The notes: generated from the letters alone by a model not told the origin. 64,000 nucleotides of DNA from Pyrus communis (GCF_963583255.1 NC_084804.1:25423061-25487060); one strand, 5' to 3'. Shown: positions 9,009 through 20,838, counted from the stretch's first letter. Numbers and translations are program-made.

Positions 9009-11231
9009 TTGCTTACCTAGCGTTGCTCTCGAGTAGTCATCTTCAACGGTTGATACACTTCCAGAGAAGGGACCACTTCTGCAAAGGGGAGCGAGTAAGG
9101 CAAGTGAAAATGATACATTGAAGCATGTGGAGACAAACTTAGGCTGAGTTATCCTCCAACCCTTTTCAATACGAATTGGAAAGATTGAACAAAGAAACAG
9201 ACCAAAGGGGTAAGCTCAGACCTTCGGGGGAGACCAAAAGAACCATCATGCTGCCCAGTTCAAGAAGTAGCACAAAGGAAAATCAACGATGGGCAGAAAC
9301 CAGTTCAAGAGTAAGCCTGTGGAATCACAAAGATCAAAAGCCTCAATGCAATTACCAAGGAGAAGATGGAATTTACACTCTATAACCAGATTTGCGTCTC
9401 TAAACTCTTCTCTTTGTTAATTACATTGTGCCATGTTTAGTATGTTTAAGTGCTTTTTGTGAGTTTACTTATGTTTTGTGTGAATCTATGCTTAAAACAT
9501 TGAGGACAATGTTTGATTTAAGTGTGGGGGGGGTAACTAAGTATATTTAATGCAAATTCGTGGGATTTTATCACCCATTACTTCAAATGTTGTTCCTTGC
9601 TGTTTTAAGGTGTTTTTAAGTTGTCTTAGAGTGTTTTTAGTATGTTTTGTTTTATAACTTCGAAAATCACATAAAAAGTTGAAAAACATGTTTTAAAAAG
9701 CCTAAAAAGAGTGTTTTGAGTCGTTTTTGTGTGTTTGTGTCTTAGGGTACCTTCCAACACAATGATAAGGATTTGGTTTGTAATTGCATGACTGTTAAAG
9801 AGAGTTATAAACATGGATGAAAGTTTGATTTAGTCTTGGTATATGCTTGGTTATGGTTCTAATGTATGACTTCACATGCAATCATAAAAGAAAAATTCGT
9901 TTTTGTAACATGCTTGAAGGAAGAAACTCATAATAACGCTACATCCCTGTGAGACTCGAGCCATTACTTTCTTTGGAGAGTTATTTTTCTGTGATTCTTT
10001 GTTTTCTAAAGTTGTTGCATGATCTCATTATCCTTGCTTGGTTGCTACTTAGAATGCAATTGTATCATGATAGAACTAAATGCTAGAACTTATATCCGTT
10101 TCATTCAAAGCATGACATTGAATTGCATAACATATATCAAGATGAAGTTGTGTAGTTGCCACCATAGCCAAATAGCCTTACTTCCCATATTTCGTATATG
10201 TTGTAAGTTTTAACCCCGTTGAGCCTTGTTTAGCCCATGTTCTTTGTTAACCCATATCATCCTCACCTAGCCTAGATTAGAACCATCCGTACCCTTGTTC
10301 TTGAAGCATAGTAAGCATGACGGATAATGAATTCCTTTTGATTAATATGTTGCAGAAAATAAGTGTGGGGGAAGGGATTTTTGTGTGTATGTATGTGCCT
10401 AAGTCTTAAAGGAGGCACGGGAAAAAGAAAAAAAAATGTGAGAAAAAGAAGAAGAAGAGAAAGAAAAAGAGTGAAAATAAGTGAGAATGGACTCACAAGT
10501 GTGATTGTTGAAGAAAGGGCCCAAAAAGTTGAATATGGCCCGAAGTTTTGTGACTTCCCCTTGGGTGTTCAAAGTTGACTTCTGCGTTCTAAAGGGAATT
10601 CTAAGTACCTAATTCAATACTTTGCTCACTATTGCTTTAAGAATGTTTGCTTATCCTTCACCTTTCATTGTTAGCCAATTGCCTAGCCTCGTTACAACCC
10701 TTTGACTTCTATCTTGATTGTTATGTGTTTCAATTTGTGGAGTTTGAACTTGGTATAAGCTTATGGTGTCACTGGTTCTCGCTTCTAAGTAGTAGCATTC
10801 CATTCATGAGATCATACCTAAACATGCTTATTAACTCCAGAAATTGCTCTCTTTATGATACATATATGTGAGTGTCCGTTTTCATGTTTACATCAATCTT
10901 CTCACATATAACTAGTGTAGGGTGTGAAGTTAGAAAATCTGTGTGAAAAACGAGAGTACATCTAGTAAGGAATTGAGGGAATTCTCTAAGGCATGTTACT
11001 ACATTCAAAACATGGTTTTAAATGCTTAATTGTGAACTAGTATGTGGTGACTATGATTAAAAATGTACTTAAGTGTAAAGATGGCTAAAATCTGTGGGAA
11101 TAATGATTTTTAACTTGTCATGTGCATTGGAAATCCCTGAGACGATTGTTGGAAGGTATAGGTTGTGTTTTGTTCGTTTTGTTTTGTTTTTGGTTTCTTT
11201 TGTTTTGTTTTGCTCGAGGACTAGCAAAAGA
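9009..11231 (+). other. Non-coding 3' region of B with two internal PPT-like motifs
   Basis: No supported gene. From about 9385 onward the sequence matches D downstream of gag-pro (from 37507, CCAGATTTGCG). It holds TAAGTGTGGGGGGGG at 9519-9533, preceded by the phrase ACATTGAGGACAATGT, and TAAGTGTGGGGG at 10360-10371, followed by an A/G-rich tract (10416-10475). Both motifs duplicate the true polypurine tract at 11232-11243. In complete Athila-type elements this region would lie downstream of pol. Confidence 0.6.
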
Positions 11232-11243
11232 TAAGTGTGGGGG
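11232..11243 (+). other. Polypurine tract of B
   Basis: TAAGTGTGGGGG lies four bases before the 3' LTR start at 11248, in the expected place for the plus-strand primer. The upstream phrase GCTCGAGGACTAGCAAAAG is shared by the C, D and H elements. Confidence 0.85.
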
Positions 11244-11247
11244 TATT

Positions 11248-13105
11248 TGATAGGAGCATATTCATGCGACTTAAATGGCTTGTTCTCGTGCATTTACGTT
11301 ATGTTTCTTTAGTTATTTTAGTACTTTAAGCTATTTTCGTGTGTTTGTAGGTCCAAAGGGCTAAAGGAGCAAAAAGATGCATTTTGGAGACTTTTGGAGC
11401 ACTTTTGGACTAAGGATGGATAGCTTATGCTTGGAGCCAAAGTGTTGGACGAAATTGAAGACCTAATTGAAGACCAAAGTGTTGGAACCTTGTTCCCTTT
11501 AGTTTTAGGACATTTAAACCTTTCCTAATCCCATTCATCAACACATGCATCCGCATGCATTCACCCTTTAAACCATTAAATCCACATGCTTTCCTATTCA
11601 ATTAAATCAGCCACATGCATTCATCATCATAACCTAGCTGTCATTCCACTTCATTGCACATGCATCTTCAAATAAATCAGCCATTCCACATGCATATTCA
11701 ACCTAGCTGTCATTGCACATGCATTCACTCTTTAATTCACATGCATTTACTCTTTAATTCACATGCAAAACATCCCATTCCATCTCCCATCAGATTTCCA
11801 TCATATTCACATGCATTCCATCCTTTAAAACATTGCACATGCACTCCCTTTAATTAATTAAGCCACATGCACTCCCATCCATTTCATCATTGCAGCCAAC
11901 ACATGCTTTCACATGCATTTTCAGATTGTCCCCTTGCACATGCAGCCACATATTCATTGCACATGCAATTCCAACCCACATGCATCCTTTAATCATTCAA
12001 ACATGCAGCCACATTCCCTCCTAGCTGTCATGTTCCCCCCATTTCACCTATAAATAAGCATCCATTGCATACACATTTCATTCATACACTCTTCCATATT
12101 CCAGAAATTCGTCAAAACCTCTCCACACCCTCATTGCAGCCACCAAAACACTTTTCTCCTCCATTGCAGCCACTCCAACCACTCCCCAAACCATTCACAC
12201 CATCAAACTATCCTTAGACCTTGTGCTACAACGAAGAGGAAGAGAAGAGTGCCTAAACGTTCATACAATTCAAGTTTGAGTTGTTGGAATGTTTAGGTGT
12301 TTCTTTGATTTCAATGTTTAATTTCAATACTCTTTGTTTTGTACGTATGAGGAATGGAAGAGAAGAGTGCCTAAACGTTCATACAATTCAAGTTTGAGTT
12401 GTTGGAATGTTTAGGTGTTTCTTTGATTCCAATGTTTAAATTCAACTAAACCCCCCTTGGCTAGGGGGGAATTCGAAATATATGTTTATGCTTGCATTTT
12501 GATTTGATTACTTCTAATTGCGTTTCATAAGTTGTGGATTCAATTTGTTTAACCGTTTGATTGATAACTTATTTATGTATGTTTATTGAGAATGCGCGCT
12601 TAATTTTCATGCATGAATATGACACTAGAATATAAGTGAGTTTCACCTAATAGTTACGAACTTATATTCACAAGTAGTGGAGGTTGCTTATAAACAATCG
12701 CGTTAAACAAATTCTTGGCATAAGTTTCATGCAATCATAGTAACGAATGCCTCGTCAACACTTATAATTTTCATAGAGCGTAATGATTCTTGCTTGTACC
12801 TCTTCTATGCATTCATGTTGAGGACTTGTGGGGAATGTTTTGAATTGTCGCATGCATCATCCAATTCAATAACGTTAGGAAGATTTGAAGGTTAATTAGT
12901 GCATCACGGTTAACTTGGGGTGTTGAGTATCATAGTTTATTGAAATGCAATTGGAAATCATTTTATTATGCAAGTATAACATGTATGGAGATGAACCCCT
13001 TAGCTAGCCTTCATTCCATTCAATTCTATCACACATTCACATTTACATTTTGCTTTTACTTACAATCTGTTCTTTTAGTTTAAATTCGTCAAAACCTAAC
13101 CCCCC
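11248..13105 (+). repeat. 3' LTR of B, first part
   Basis: Nearly identical to 3879-5736. TATA box at 12049-12056. Interrupted after 13105, within a run of C, by element C. The C run at 13101-13105 is C's left target duplication. The LTR resumes at 23629. Confidence 0.93.
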
Positions 13106-15888
13106 TGATAGGAGCATATTCATGCGACTTAAATGGCTTGTTCTCGTGCATTTACGTTATGTTTCTTTAGTTATTTTAGTACTTTAAGCTATTTTCGTGT
13201 GTTTGTAGGCCAAAAGGGCTAAAGGAGCAAAAAGATGCATTTTGGAGACGTTTGGAGCACTTTTGGGCTAAGGATGGATAGCTTATGCTTGGAGCCAAAG
13301 TGTTGGACGAAATTGAAAACCTAATTGAAGACCAAAGTGTTGGAACCTTGTTCCTTTTAGTTTTAGGATATTTAAACCTTTCCTATATCCTTAGTCGTGC
13401 ATAACATTCCAACATTCCACTCCTTCATTCACCACTTATCATATCATACACTTATCTTATCATCACCACATATCATTCATTTATTACTTATCATATCATT
13501 CATTCATCTACATATCAATAACCACTTATCATTCATTTATTACTTATCATATCATTCATTCATCTACATATCAATAACCACTTATCTTATCACTCAACAT
13601 ATCATTCACTTATCACTTATCTTATCATTCACTTACCACTCAATATATCACTCAACATATCATACACTTATCATTTATCATACTCACAATTATCTACACA
13701 TTACAACCTAAAACACATGCACATTCACCCACATGCACAAACACACATTCTTTGCCGTGCCTTTCCCTTCCACTTTCCAAACCTTCCAAATGTAACTTCA
13801 TTACACATGCATTTCAAACCTTTCAACACCCTTTAATCATCCCCCTTTAAGTTATGATTTTATTTCCTAACCCTACATGCATTATTTATTGCATCTTCAC
13901 ATGCATTCACACACACTTTACACATTCAAACACTAGCCAAACCGTGAGCTCCCATTCCTTTATGCCATTTTCAGATTTCCACCCACTAACCTAGTCATCA
14001 ACACATGCACTTCCACCTTTCATCCACAATGATTCATGATTCATTCACTTTGCATTCCCTTTGCAATTACACCCCACATGTCCATTTAATCATTCAACCA
14101 CATTCCCATTAACCACAAAACAAATCACACAACACACCAACACACATGCATCCTGAAATTCTTTGCCTTGCAATCACATGCATTTCCCTTGACATTTTCA
14201 GCCATCACACTTCATCATTACACCACCATTCACTCTTTAACCCACACACACTTCACACAAACAACATTCACATGCATACACATGCATTTCCAACACAAAA
14301 CACACTCAAAACCGTGGCCACCTTTGCATTTCAGGATTCCCATTTGCATTTTCAGATTTCCAGCTTTCCCTTTTATTTTCCAGCTTTCATTCTTCATCAT
14401 TGCAGCCATTCCACATGCAATTCTCCATCATTCCTCCACACAAACACCTTAAACAAATAGCCATATACATCTCCACTCCTCCTATAAATACCCTTGCATT
14501 CCCATCATTCAAAACATCTCATTTCATACACAACACACCACAAACACTTCCATTCCTTCTCTTTGCCGTGAGTCCCCTTAGAATCCAAAACCATCTTTCC
14601 ATTTCCATCACTCCTCACTCCATTCCACATTTCCATAATCCCCCAAACCTCACCTTAGACCTTGTGCTACAACAACGAGGAAGAGAAGAGGACCTAAACG
14701 TTCATACAATTCAAGTTTGAGTTGTTGGAATGTTTAGGTGATTCTTTGATTTCAATGTTTCATTTTAATTCTCTTTGTTTTGTACGTATAAGGAATGGAA
14801 GAGAAGAGTGCCTAAACGTTCATACAATTCAAGTTTGAGTTGTTGGAATGTTTAGGTGTTTCTTTGATTTCAACGTAATGAGGAACTAAAACCCCCTTTA
14901 GCTAGGGGGTGATTCGAAATAAATGTTTATGCTTGCATTTTGATTTGATTACTTCTAATTGCGTTTCATAAGTTGTGGTTCAATTTGTTTAACCGTTTGA
15001 TTGATAACTTATTTATGTATGTTTATTGAGAGTGTACACTTAATTTTCATGCATGAATATGACGCTAGAATATAAGTGAGTTTCACCTAATAGTTACGAA
15101 CTTATATTCACAAGTAGTGGAGGTTGCTTATAAACAATCGCGTTAAATGAATTCTTGGCATAAGTTTCATGCGTATTCCATAGTAACGAATGCCTTGTCA
15201 ACACTTAAAGTTTTCATGATGCTTAATGATTTTTGATTGTATCTTTATTGTGCTTTTCACGTAAAGGACTTTTGGAGAATGTTGTGAATTGCGTTGCGCT
15301 AACCCATCCAATTCATTAACTTAAGGAAAACTTGACGGTTAATTTAAGCGGACCTAATTAACCCGGGGTGTTGAGAATTAATGATTTGTTGAAATGCAAT
15401 TGGAAATCTTTTTATTATGCAAGTGTAACATGTATGGAGATGAACCCCTTGGCTATTCCATCATCCATATTTTTATCACACTCATATTTACATTTTGCTT
15501 TTAATTATATTCTGTCTTTTTAATTTAATATCGTCCAACCACAAATCCCCCCCCCCCCTATTTTGTTAAGTCTTAATCATTCGTATTTGTTTTATTTTTG
15601 TATCTTTAAGCTTTTGGAGTCATAAACAATTGCAAATTCGTCTAAATCAAGTTCTAGCTTCTATTTGAGTCAATTTGATTGTTTTAGACAATTTGAGTTT
15701 TTCAAAGCCTTTCTGAGTCATAGTAGTCTTGTTAAGAGTATTTTAATTTAGTTTTTATGTTTTTAAGTCTATTTAGAAGGTTTTAGCAAGCCCTCCTAAT
15801 CCCCGGTCTAGAACGATCCCTCACTTATCCATTCTACTACAATTGTCAAACGAGGGTTTAATTTGAGTGTCAAGTAAATCTCGCATCA
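13106..15888 (+). repeat. 5' LTR of element C
   Basis: 2783 bp. U3 differs from B: about a dozen CTTATC cores at 13430-13690, including a 56-bp tandem duplication (13475-13586), followed by CACATGCA-containing sequence. TATA box at 14483-14490. Duplicated leader hairpins at about 14694 and 14813, and a C/G hairpin near 14889-14907. The head and the R/U5 part match B. ORFs at 13397-13711 and 14146-14720 are simple-sequence artefacts repeated in the 3' LTR. Confidence 0.93.
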
Positions 15889-15893
15889 AATTT

Positions 15894-15911
15894 TGGCGCC
15901 GTTGCCGGGGA
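15894..15911 (+). other. Primer-binding site of C
   Basis: TGGCGCCGTTGCCGGGGA, five bases after the LTR, complementary to tRNA-Asp. The downstream context is GGGGACTAG, one change from the family consensus GGGGATTAG. Confidence 0.9.
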
Positions 15912-16000
15912 CTAGAAAATTTGCTAATCCCTTGGATTGTTTGTTTCTGTATTGTCTTTTAGATTTAGTTTTTATTTGTGTTTTGTTTGTTAAGAACAAC

Positions 16001-16924
16001 ATGGCACTTGATAACGCTTCTCTTTTGTCACAGCTCATGGAAAGGTCCCAAATGCAAAGAGTTGATATATCTAATCTTCAATCAAGGAATAACGTGTTTT
16101 CCAATACTTACAATTCGGATTGGAGTGATCATTCAAACTCTATGTGGTGGGAACCTCAAAATGCTCAACAAGGAGGATATTGGCAGCCACCAGAACCTCA
16201 TATTCAATATGCCCAACCAAATTTAAGTTCATCAATAGATTATAATCAAAAGCTTAACGAATTAATTTGTTTGGTGCAGGGCTCACAAAATCAAGACAAT
16301 GAGGCTCGACAAGAAGACAAAAGGTTGGATCACTTGGAAAAGCAAATTGGGCAGATAGCGGAGTTCGTAGGACAATTTTGCGACCAAGGCAAACTCCCTA
16401 GTTCAACCATTGTAAATCCGAAGGGAGGATTTGAAGCACCTTTGCCGGAAGCACTTATTGCTCCTACGCCATCTAATTCAAGTAAGGTTGTTCCAATTAG
16501 TTCTAACCCCATTCCACCTAATATCTCTATTCCTTGCAGGTTCATGAATTCCAAGGAAGAAGAAAGTGAAAAAGACATCTTGGAAGACCTTCCAAAGGTG
16601 CAAAGTAGGGAATTTCATGAATTCATCAAAGGGGATATACTTGAGACAACAATGCCCAAAGAAGTTGAATTTGATGACATTGGACAAGTCATAACCATCA
16701 CATGCAATCTGGCCAAGTCCAATATCCCTGAAACTTTCAAAGGAGTGGTGTTTGTCATTGAGTTCTTGTCAGACAAAACAAGTAAGTCATTTTTTTCAAA
16801 TTCCATTACATTTTATACTAACTTGTTGTTTTTTATGAATCAGGCACCTACATTAGAATTCAAACCAATGCCGGTTCACTTCAACTATCACCTTCCATTC
16901 AAGGACCAATTCCATGCCGTTTGA
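16001..16924 (+). CDS. Truncated Gag-linker protein of element C (307 aa)
   Basis: Same length and plan as the copy in B: MALDNASLLSQLM start, FSNTYN-DW segment, LEKQIGQIAEFVGQF helix, KEEESEKDILEDLPKVQ, and an intron-like stretch before NQAPTLEFKPMPVHF. The open frame extends upstream to 15893 through the PBS, but this ATG is the first with a match to B. There is no capsid domain, CCHC knuckle or protease. Differences from B are scattered single residues (for example ISN for LHL near residue 24 and GGFEAPLPE for GEFEAPLLE). Both copies remain open. Confidence 0.7.
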   Translation: MALDNASLLSQLMERSQMQRVDISNLQSRNNVFSNTYNSDWSDHSNSMWWEPQNAQQGGYWQPPEPHIQYAQPNLSSSIDYNQKLNELICLVQGSQNQDNEARQEDKRLDHLEKQIGQIAEFVGQFCDQGKLPSSTIVNPKGGFEAPLPEALIAPTPSNSSKVVPISSNPIPPNISIPCRFMNSKEEESEKDILEDLPKVQSREFHEFIKGDILETTMPKEVEFDDIGQVITITCNLAKSNIPETFKGVVFVIEFLSDKTSKSFFSNSITFYTNLLFFMNQAPTLEFKPMPVHFNYHLPFKDQFHAV

Positions 16925-16937
16925 TTTTATTTATGTT

Positions 16938-16972
16938 AATAAAAAAAAAAATAAAAAAAATAAAAAAAAAAA
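16938..16972 (+). repeat. A-rich seam (C)
   Basis: An A run with three T interruptions between the gag stop and the aORF 3' end, at the same place as in B but with a different length and pattern. Confidence 0.7.
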
Positions 16973-17010
16973 GAGAAAGAAAGATACTAAACATGGAGAA
17001 AGGTGGAGCT

Positions 17011-17682
17011 TCACAAAGGTTGTTTGCGTGAAGCCCCACTACGAGGCGCAGAAGCGGAAGGCATAGAAGCGGGAGGCATAGAAGCGGGAGGCATCGGAGC
17101 GGAAGCCATCGGAGCGGGAGGCATCGGAGCTAGAGCATTCCAGGCCTCAATACTTGGCCAAGCGCTGGATGACCCAGGAAAAAGGTGCCTCTGGAGATAA
17201 GACGCAAGCCTTTGACGGTCACTGTGAATTCGACCCTCAGATTCTTGCAGCTCATCAAGCTTCCTCTTCATCCCCGACGAATAGTTATTTGCAAGCACAT
17301 GCAAACTTCTATTCTCGTACTTAAGCTGCTGGATCTCTTGCTTAAGTCTTTCCACCTCTGCCATCAACGATTCCACTTGGCGGGACCGAGCAAGCAGGCG
17401 TTGGCCCATGTTGGACACAGAATTCGCACACTGAACACTAAGTGCGAGGGACTCTTGAACGGCCAACTCATCGGACCGTCCTGACAGCAGCCTACTATCT
17501 TTTGGAGTGATGAGGTTTTTAGCCACTATTGTAGCTGTTGTGGCGTCCTGCATCACAGAGTCTTCACCTGAAAGAGGACCGTTAGAAGATAAAAAAGAAG
17601 GGCGCCATACATTACCTTGACGGGGCGCAACCGGATCGCTGCTGAGACTCAAATCTAAGCTAAGGTTCGATGAGTTTGCCAT
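17011..17682 (-). CDS. Antisense ORF (aORF) of element C, coiled-coil protein, 223 aa
   Basis: Intact. The ATG at 17682 gives MANSSNLSLDLSLSSD and matches the start in B and H. The frame extends nine bases further, but only with a TTG. Same layout as in B: Ser/Leu-rich N-terminus, then a coiled coil with VESLMAEVERLKQEIQQLK. The C-terminal five-residue repeats come from six 15-bp units, against seven in B. Changes from B are conservative in the coiled coil and freer near residues 17-40. TATATAGA lies upstream at 18227-18234 (minus strand). Function unknown. Confidence 0.75.
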   Translation of the reverse strand: MANSSNLSLDLSLSSDPVAPRQGNVWRPSFLSSNGPLSGEDSVMQDATTATIVAKNLITPKDSRLLSGRSDELAVQESLALSVQCANSVSNMGQRLLARSRQVESLMAEVERLKQEIQQLKYENRSLHVLANNYSSGMKRKLDELQESEGRIHSDRQRLASYLQRHLFPGSSSAWPSIEAWNALAPMPPAPMASAPMPPASMPPASMPSASAPRSGASRKQPL

Positions 17683-18234
17683 TTTTTTCAAAAGTGTTCA
17701 AAGAGAAGGGGTGGATGGAGTTAAAATTTCACAAAGGGCCGGAGTCGAGTTTCAGGAATGGGAAATCTTCAGAGTGTGTATGTTGGCGGTGATCGATAGC
17801 TCTATAAGAAGCCAAGGCGACGCGTCCACCAATTCAAAAAGCCGGAATTTCCGGCGTAATCAAGGCGACGCGTTCTCGACTTTTCAGAAGACGCGTTCAG
17901 CTTTGTCAAAAGATTTCTGACAAAGCTGAAAGCACGTGGAGGCCATCATCGCAACTACACATCTTTAGCCGACAAACGCAAAGTCCGGCGACGCTTTCTC
18001 TGCTTTTCAGAAAACGCGTGCAGCTTTGTCAAAAGGAGCCGCATCTGCACTACCACGTGTCGTTCAGAAAGCGAAAGGGCGTCGTTCAGAAATCGAAGGG
18101 GCGCCTACTCAGAAATCGAAGAGGCGTATTCAAAGATCGAAGAGGCGCCACTATTTCAAAAAGCCAGAGTTGCGGGATCAAAACGTTTGTCGACAAAGGT
18201 AAAAAGTACCACCACTTGCTATTATCTCTATATA
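17683..18234 (-). promoter_or_regulatory. Promoter and leader of the C aORF
   Basis: TATA box on the minus strand at 18227-18234. G-boxes CACGTG at 17933-17938 and 18054-18059. A perfect 13-bp inverted repeat TTCAGCTTTGTCA (17896-17908) / TGACAAAGCTGAA (17918-17930) with a 9-nt loop. Degenerate ~22-bp tandem units around 18060-18150. In B the same inverted repeat has one mismatch. Confidence 0.55.
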
Positions 18235-18275
18235 TGTCGACCTTCGTATTTTATGGCAGGGCAAACCTGAAGAAA

Positions 18276-18614
18276 ATGCCCAACTCTCCCTCACCTCTGA
18301 GGGCGCACTCCCAGCAAAGCCTTTCGAAATACTCAATTCTTTCTTCTTCCCCAAAGATGATACCAGATGCCTGGAGTACAGATGACCCAGGAGGAAACGG
18401 CGGATTGAAGTGTGCTGATTCATTCACCGCTTCTTCAAAAGCAAAGGTATCTCATATCATCAAGGTCAAAAGCAAAAGTATCTCATATCATGCTCTTTCC
18501 CTGTCTTTTTCTTTGTCCTTGTTCTTACTCGCATGGCAAAGTAAAAGAAGCAATCAGCCGGCACTTGGAGTCAGTCTTCCGATCTGGAGCCAACTGCCTG
18601 GAATCTATTCCTGA
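18276..18614 (+). CDS. Small conserved sense ORF, copy in C (112 aa), doubtful gene
   Basis: Copy of the ORF at 8670-9008, with the same start and end and the same hydrophobic stretch. Downstream, C has a duplicated block (18834-18950, GCACAAAGGAAAATCAAC twice) that B has only once. Whether it is translated is unknown. Confidence 0.3.
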   Translation: MPNSPSPLRAHSQQSLSKYSILSSSPKMIPDAWSTDDPGGNGGLKCADSFTASSKAKVSHIIKVKSKSISYHALSLSFSLSLFLLAWQSKRSNQPALGVSLPIWSQLPGIYS

Positions 18615-20826
18615 TTGCTTACCTAGCGTTGCTCTCGAGTAGTCATCTTCAACGGTTGATACACTTCCGGAGAAGGGACCACTTCTGCAAAGGGGAGCGA
18701 GTAAGGCAAGTGAAAATGATACATTGAAGCATGTGGAGACAAACATAGGCTGAGTTATCCTCCAACTCTTTTCAATACGAATTGGAAAGATTGAACAAAG
18801 AAACAGACCAAAAGGGTAAGCTCAGACCTTCGGGGAAGACCAAAAGAATCCTCCAGCCCAGTAGCACAAAGGAAAATCAACAAGTGGAGGAGACCAAAAG
18901 AACCATCCTGCTGCCCAGTTCAAGAAGTAGCACAAAGGAAAATCAACGATGGGCAGAAACCAGTTCAAGAGTAAGCCTGTGGAATCACAAAGATTAAAAG
19001 CCTCAATGCAATTACCAAGGAGAAGATGGAATTTACACTCTATAACCAGATTTGCGTCTCTAAACTCTTCTCTTTGTTAATTACATTCTGCCATGTTTAG
19101 TATGTTTAGTTGTTGTTTGTGTGTTTACTTATGCTTTGTGTGAATCTATGCTTAAAACATTGAGGACAATGTTTGATTTAAGTGTGGGGGGGGTAACTAA
19201 GTATGTTGATGCAAATTCGTTGAATTTTATCACCCATAACTTCAAGTGTTGTTCCTTGCTGTTTTAAATGTTTTGAAGGTGTTTTTAAACTGTTTTAGCG
19301 TGTTTTGTTTTATAACTCCGAAAAACACATAAAAATTTGAAAAAAATGTTTTGAAAAGCCTAAAAAGAGTGTTTTGAGTTGTTTTTGTGTCGTAGGTTAC
19401 CTTCCAACACAATGATAAGGATTTGGTTTCTAATTGCATGACTGTTAAAAAGAGTTATGAACATAGAGAAAAGTTTGATTTACTCTTGGTATATGCTTGG
19501 TTATGGTTATAATGTATGACTTCACATGCAATCATAAAAGAAAAAATTCGTTTTTGTAACATGCTTGAAGGAAGGAACTCAAACAAACGCTACAACCCTG
19601 AAAGACTTGAGCCTATAACGTTCTTTGGAGAGTATAATCTGTGATTTCTTGTTTTCTAAAGTCGTTGCATGATCTCATTATTCTTTGCTTGGTTACTACT
19701 TAGAAGGCGTTTCATCATATAGTTCCAAATGCTAGAACTCATGCCCATTTCATTCAAAGCATGTTATTGATTTGCATAACATATATCAAGATGAAGTTGT
19801 GTAGTTGCCACCATAGCCAAATAGCCTCACTTCCCATATTTCGTATTTGTTGTAAGTTTTAACCCCGTTGAGCCTTGTTTAGCCTCTATTCGTTGTTTAC
19901 CCATATTTTCCTCACCTAGCCTAGTTTAGGACAATCCACACCCTTGTTCTTAAAAGATAGTGAGCATGACTTAAATGAATTCCTTTTGAGTTACATTATG
20001 CAAGAAAATGAGTGTGGGGGAAGGAATGCTTGTTCTTAAGTATGTTTGAGATTCAAAAGAAAAGAAAGATAGAAAGAAAAAAAAAATGAAAGAATGAGTG
20101 ATTGAAGAAAGGGTCCAAAAAGTGAATATGGCCCTAAGTTTTGTGTGACTCTCCCTTGGGTGTTCAAAGTTGACTTCTGCGTTCTTAAGGGAATTCTAAG
20201 TGCCTGATTCAATACTTTGCTCACTATTGCTTTAAGAATGTTTGTTTATCCTTCACCTTTCATTGTTAGCCAACACCCTAGCCCCGTTACAACCCTTGAC
20301 TTCTATCTTGAGTGTTATGGGTTTCAATTTGTGGAGTTTGAACTTGGTATGAGCTTATGGTGTCACTGGTTCTCATTCTAAGTAGTAGCATTCCATTCAT
20401 GAGATCATATTCATGTCATTATCGTAAATCCAGAAAATGTTTTCCTTGTTATAACATATGTGAGTGTTCGTCTACATGTTTACATCAATCTTCTCACATA
20501 TAACTAGTGTAGGGTGTGTAGTCAGAAAATCTGTGTGAAAAACGAGTGCATATCTTGTAAGGATTTGAGCAATTTCTCTAAGGCATGTTACTGCATTCGA
20601 AATGTGTTTTAAATGTTTAATTGTGAACTAGTATGTGGTGACTATGATTAAGAATGTACTTAAGTGTAATGATGGCTAAAATCTGTGGGAATAATAATTT
20701 TTAACTTGTCATGTGCTTTGGAAATCCCTGAGACGTTTGTTGGAAGGTTTAGGTTGTGTTTTACTTGTTCGTTTTGTTTTGTTTCTGGTTTCTTTTGTTT
20801 TGTTTTGCTCGAGGACTAGCAAAAGA
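18615..20826 (+). other. Non-coding 3' region of C with two internal PPT-like motifs
   Basis: No supported gene. PPT-like motifs at 19179-19193 (TAAGTGTGGGGGGGG) and near 20010-20020 (GAGTGTGGGGG), the latter followed by an A/G tract (20054-20090). Collinear with B and with D downstream of gag-pro. Confidence 0.6.
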
Positions 20827-20838
20827 TAAGTGTGGGGG
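20827..20838 (+). other. Polypurine tract of C
   Basis: TAAGTGTGGGGG, four bases before the 3' LTR at 20843. Confidence 0.85.

Noticed and set aside
13475..13586. CRISPR-like or satellite array
   Set aside because: Only two 56-bp copies with no spacer structure, inside a plant LTR. A simple tandem duplication.
13397..13711. 104-aa ORF present identically at 21134-21448
   Set aside because: Identity is due to the two LTRs of element C. The protein is a translation of the CTTATC array.
15893..16000. 343-aa version of the C gag linker
   Set aside because: The extension runs through the PBS and untranslated leader and is not present in B. The ATG at 16001 is the homologous start.
17683..17691. 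Longer start for the C aORF (MKKMANSS)
   Set aside because: The upstream codon is TTG. MANSS is the common start in B, C and H.
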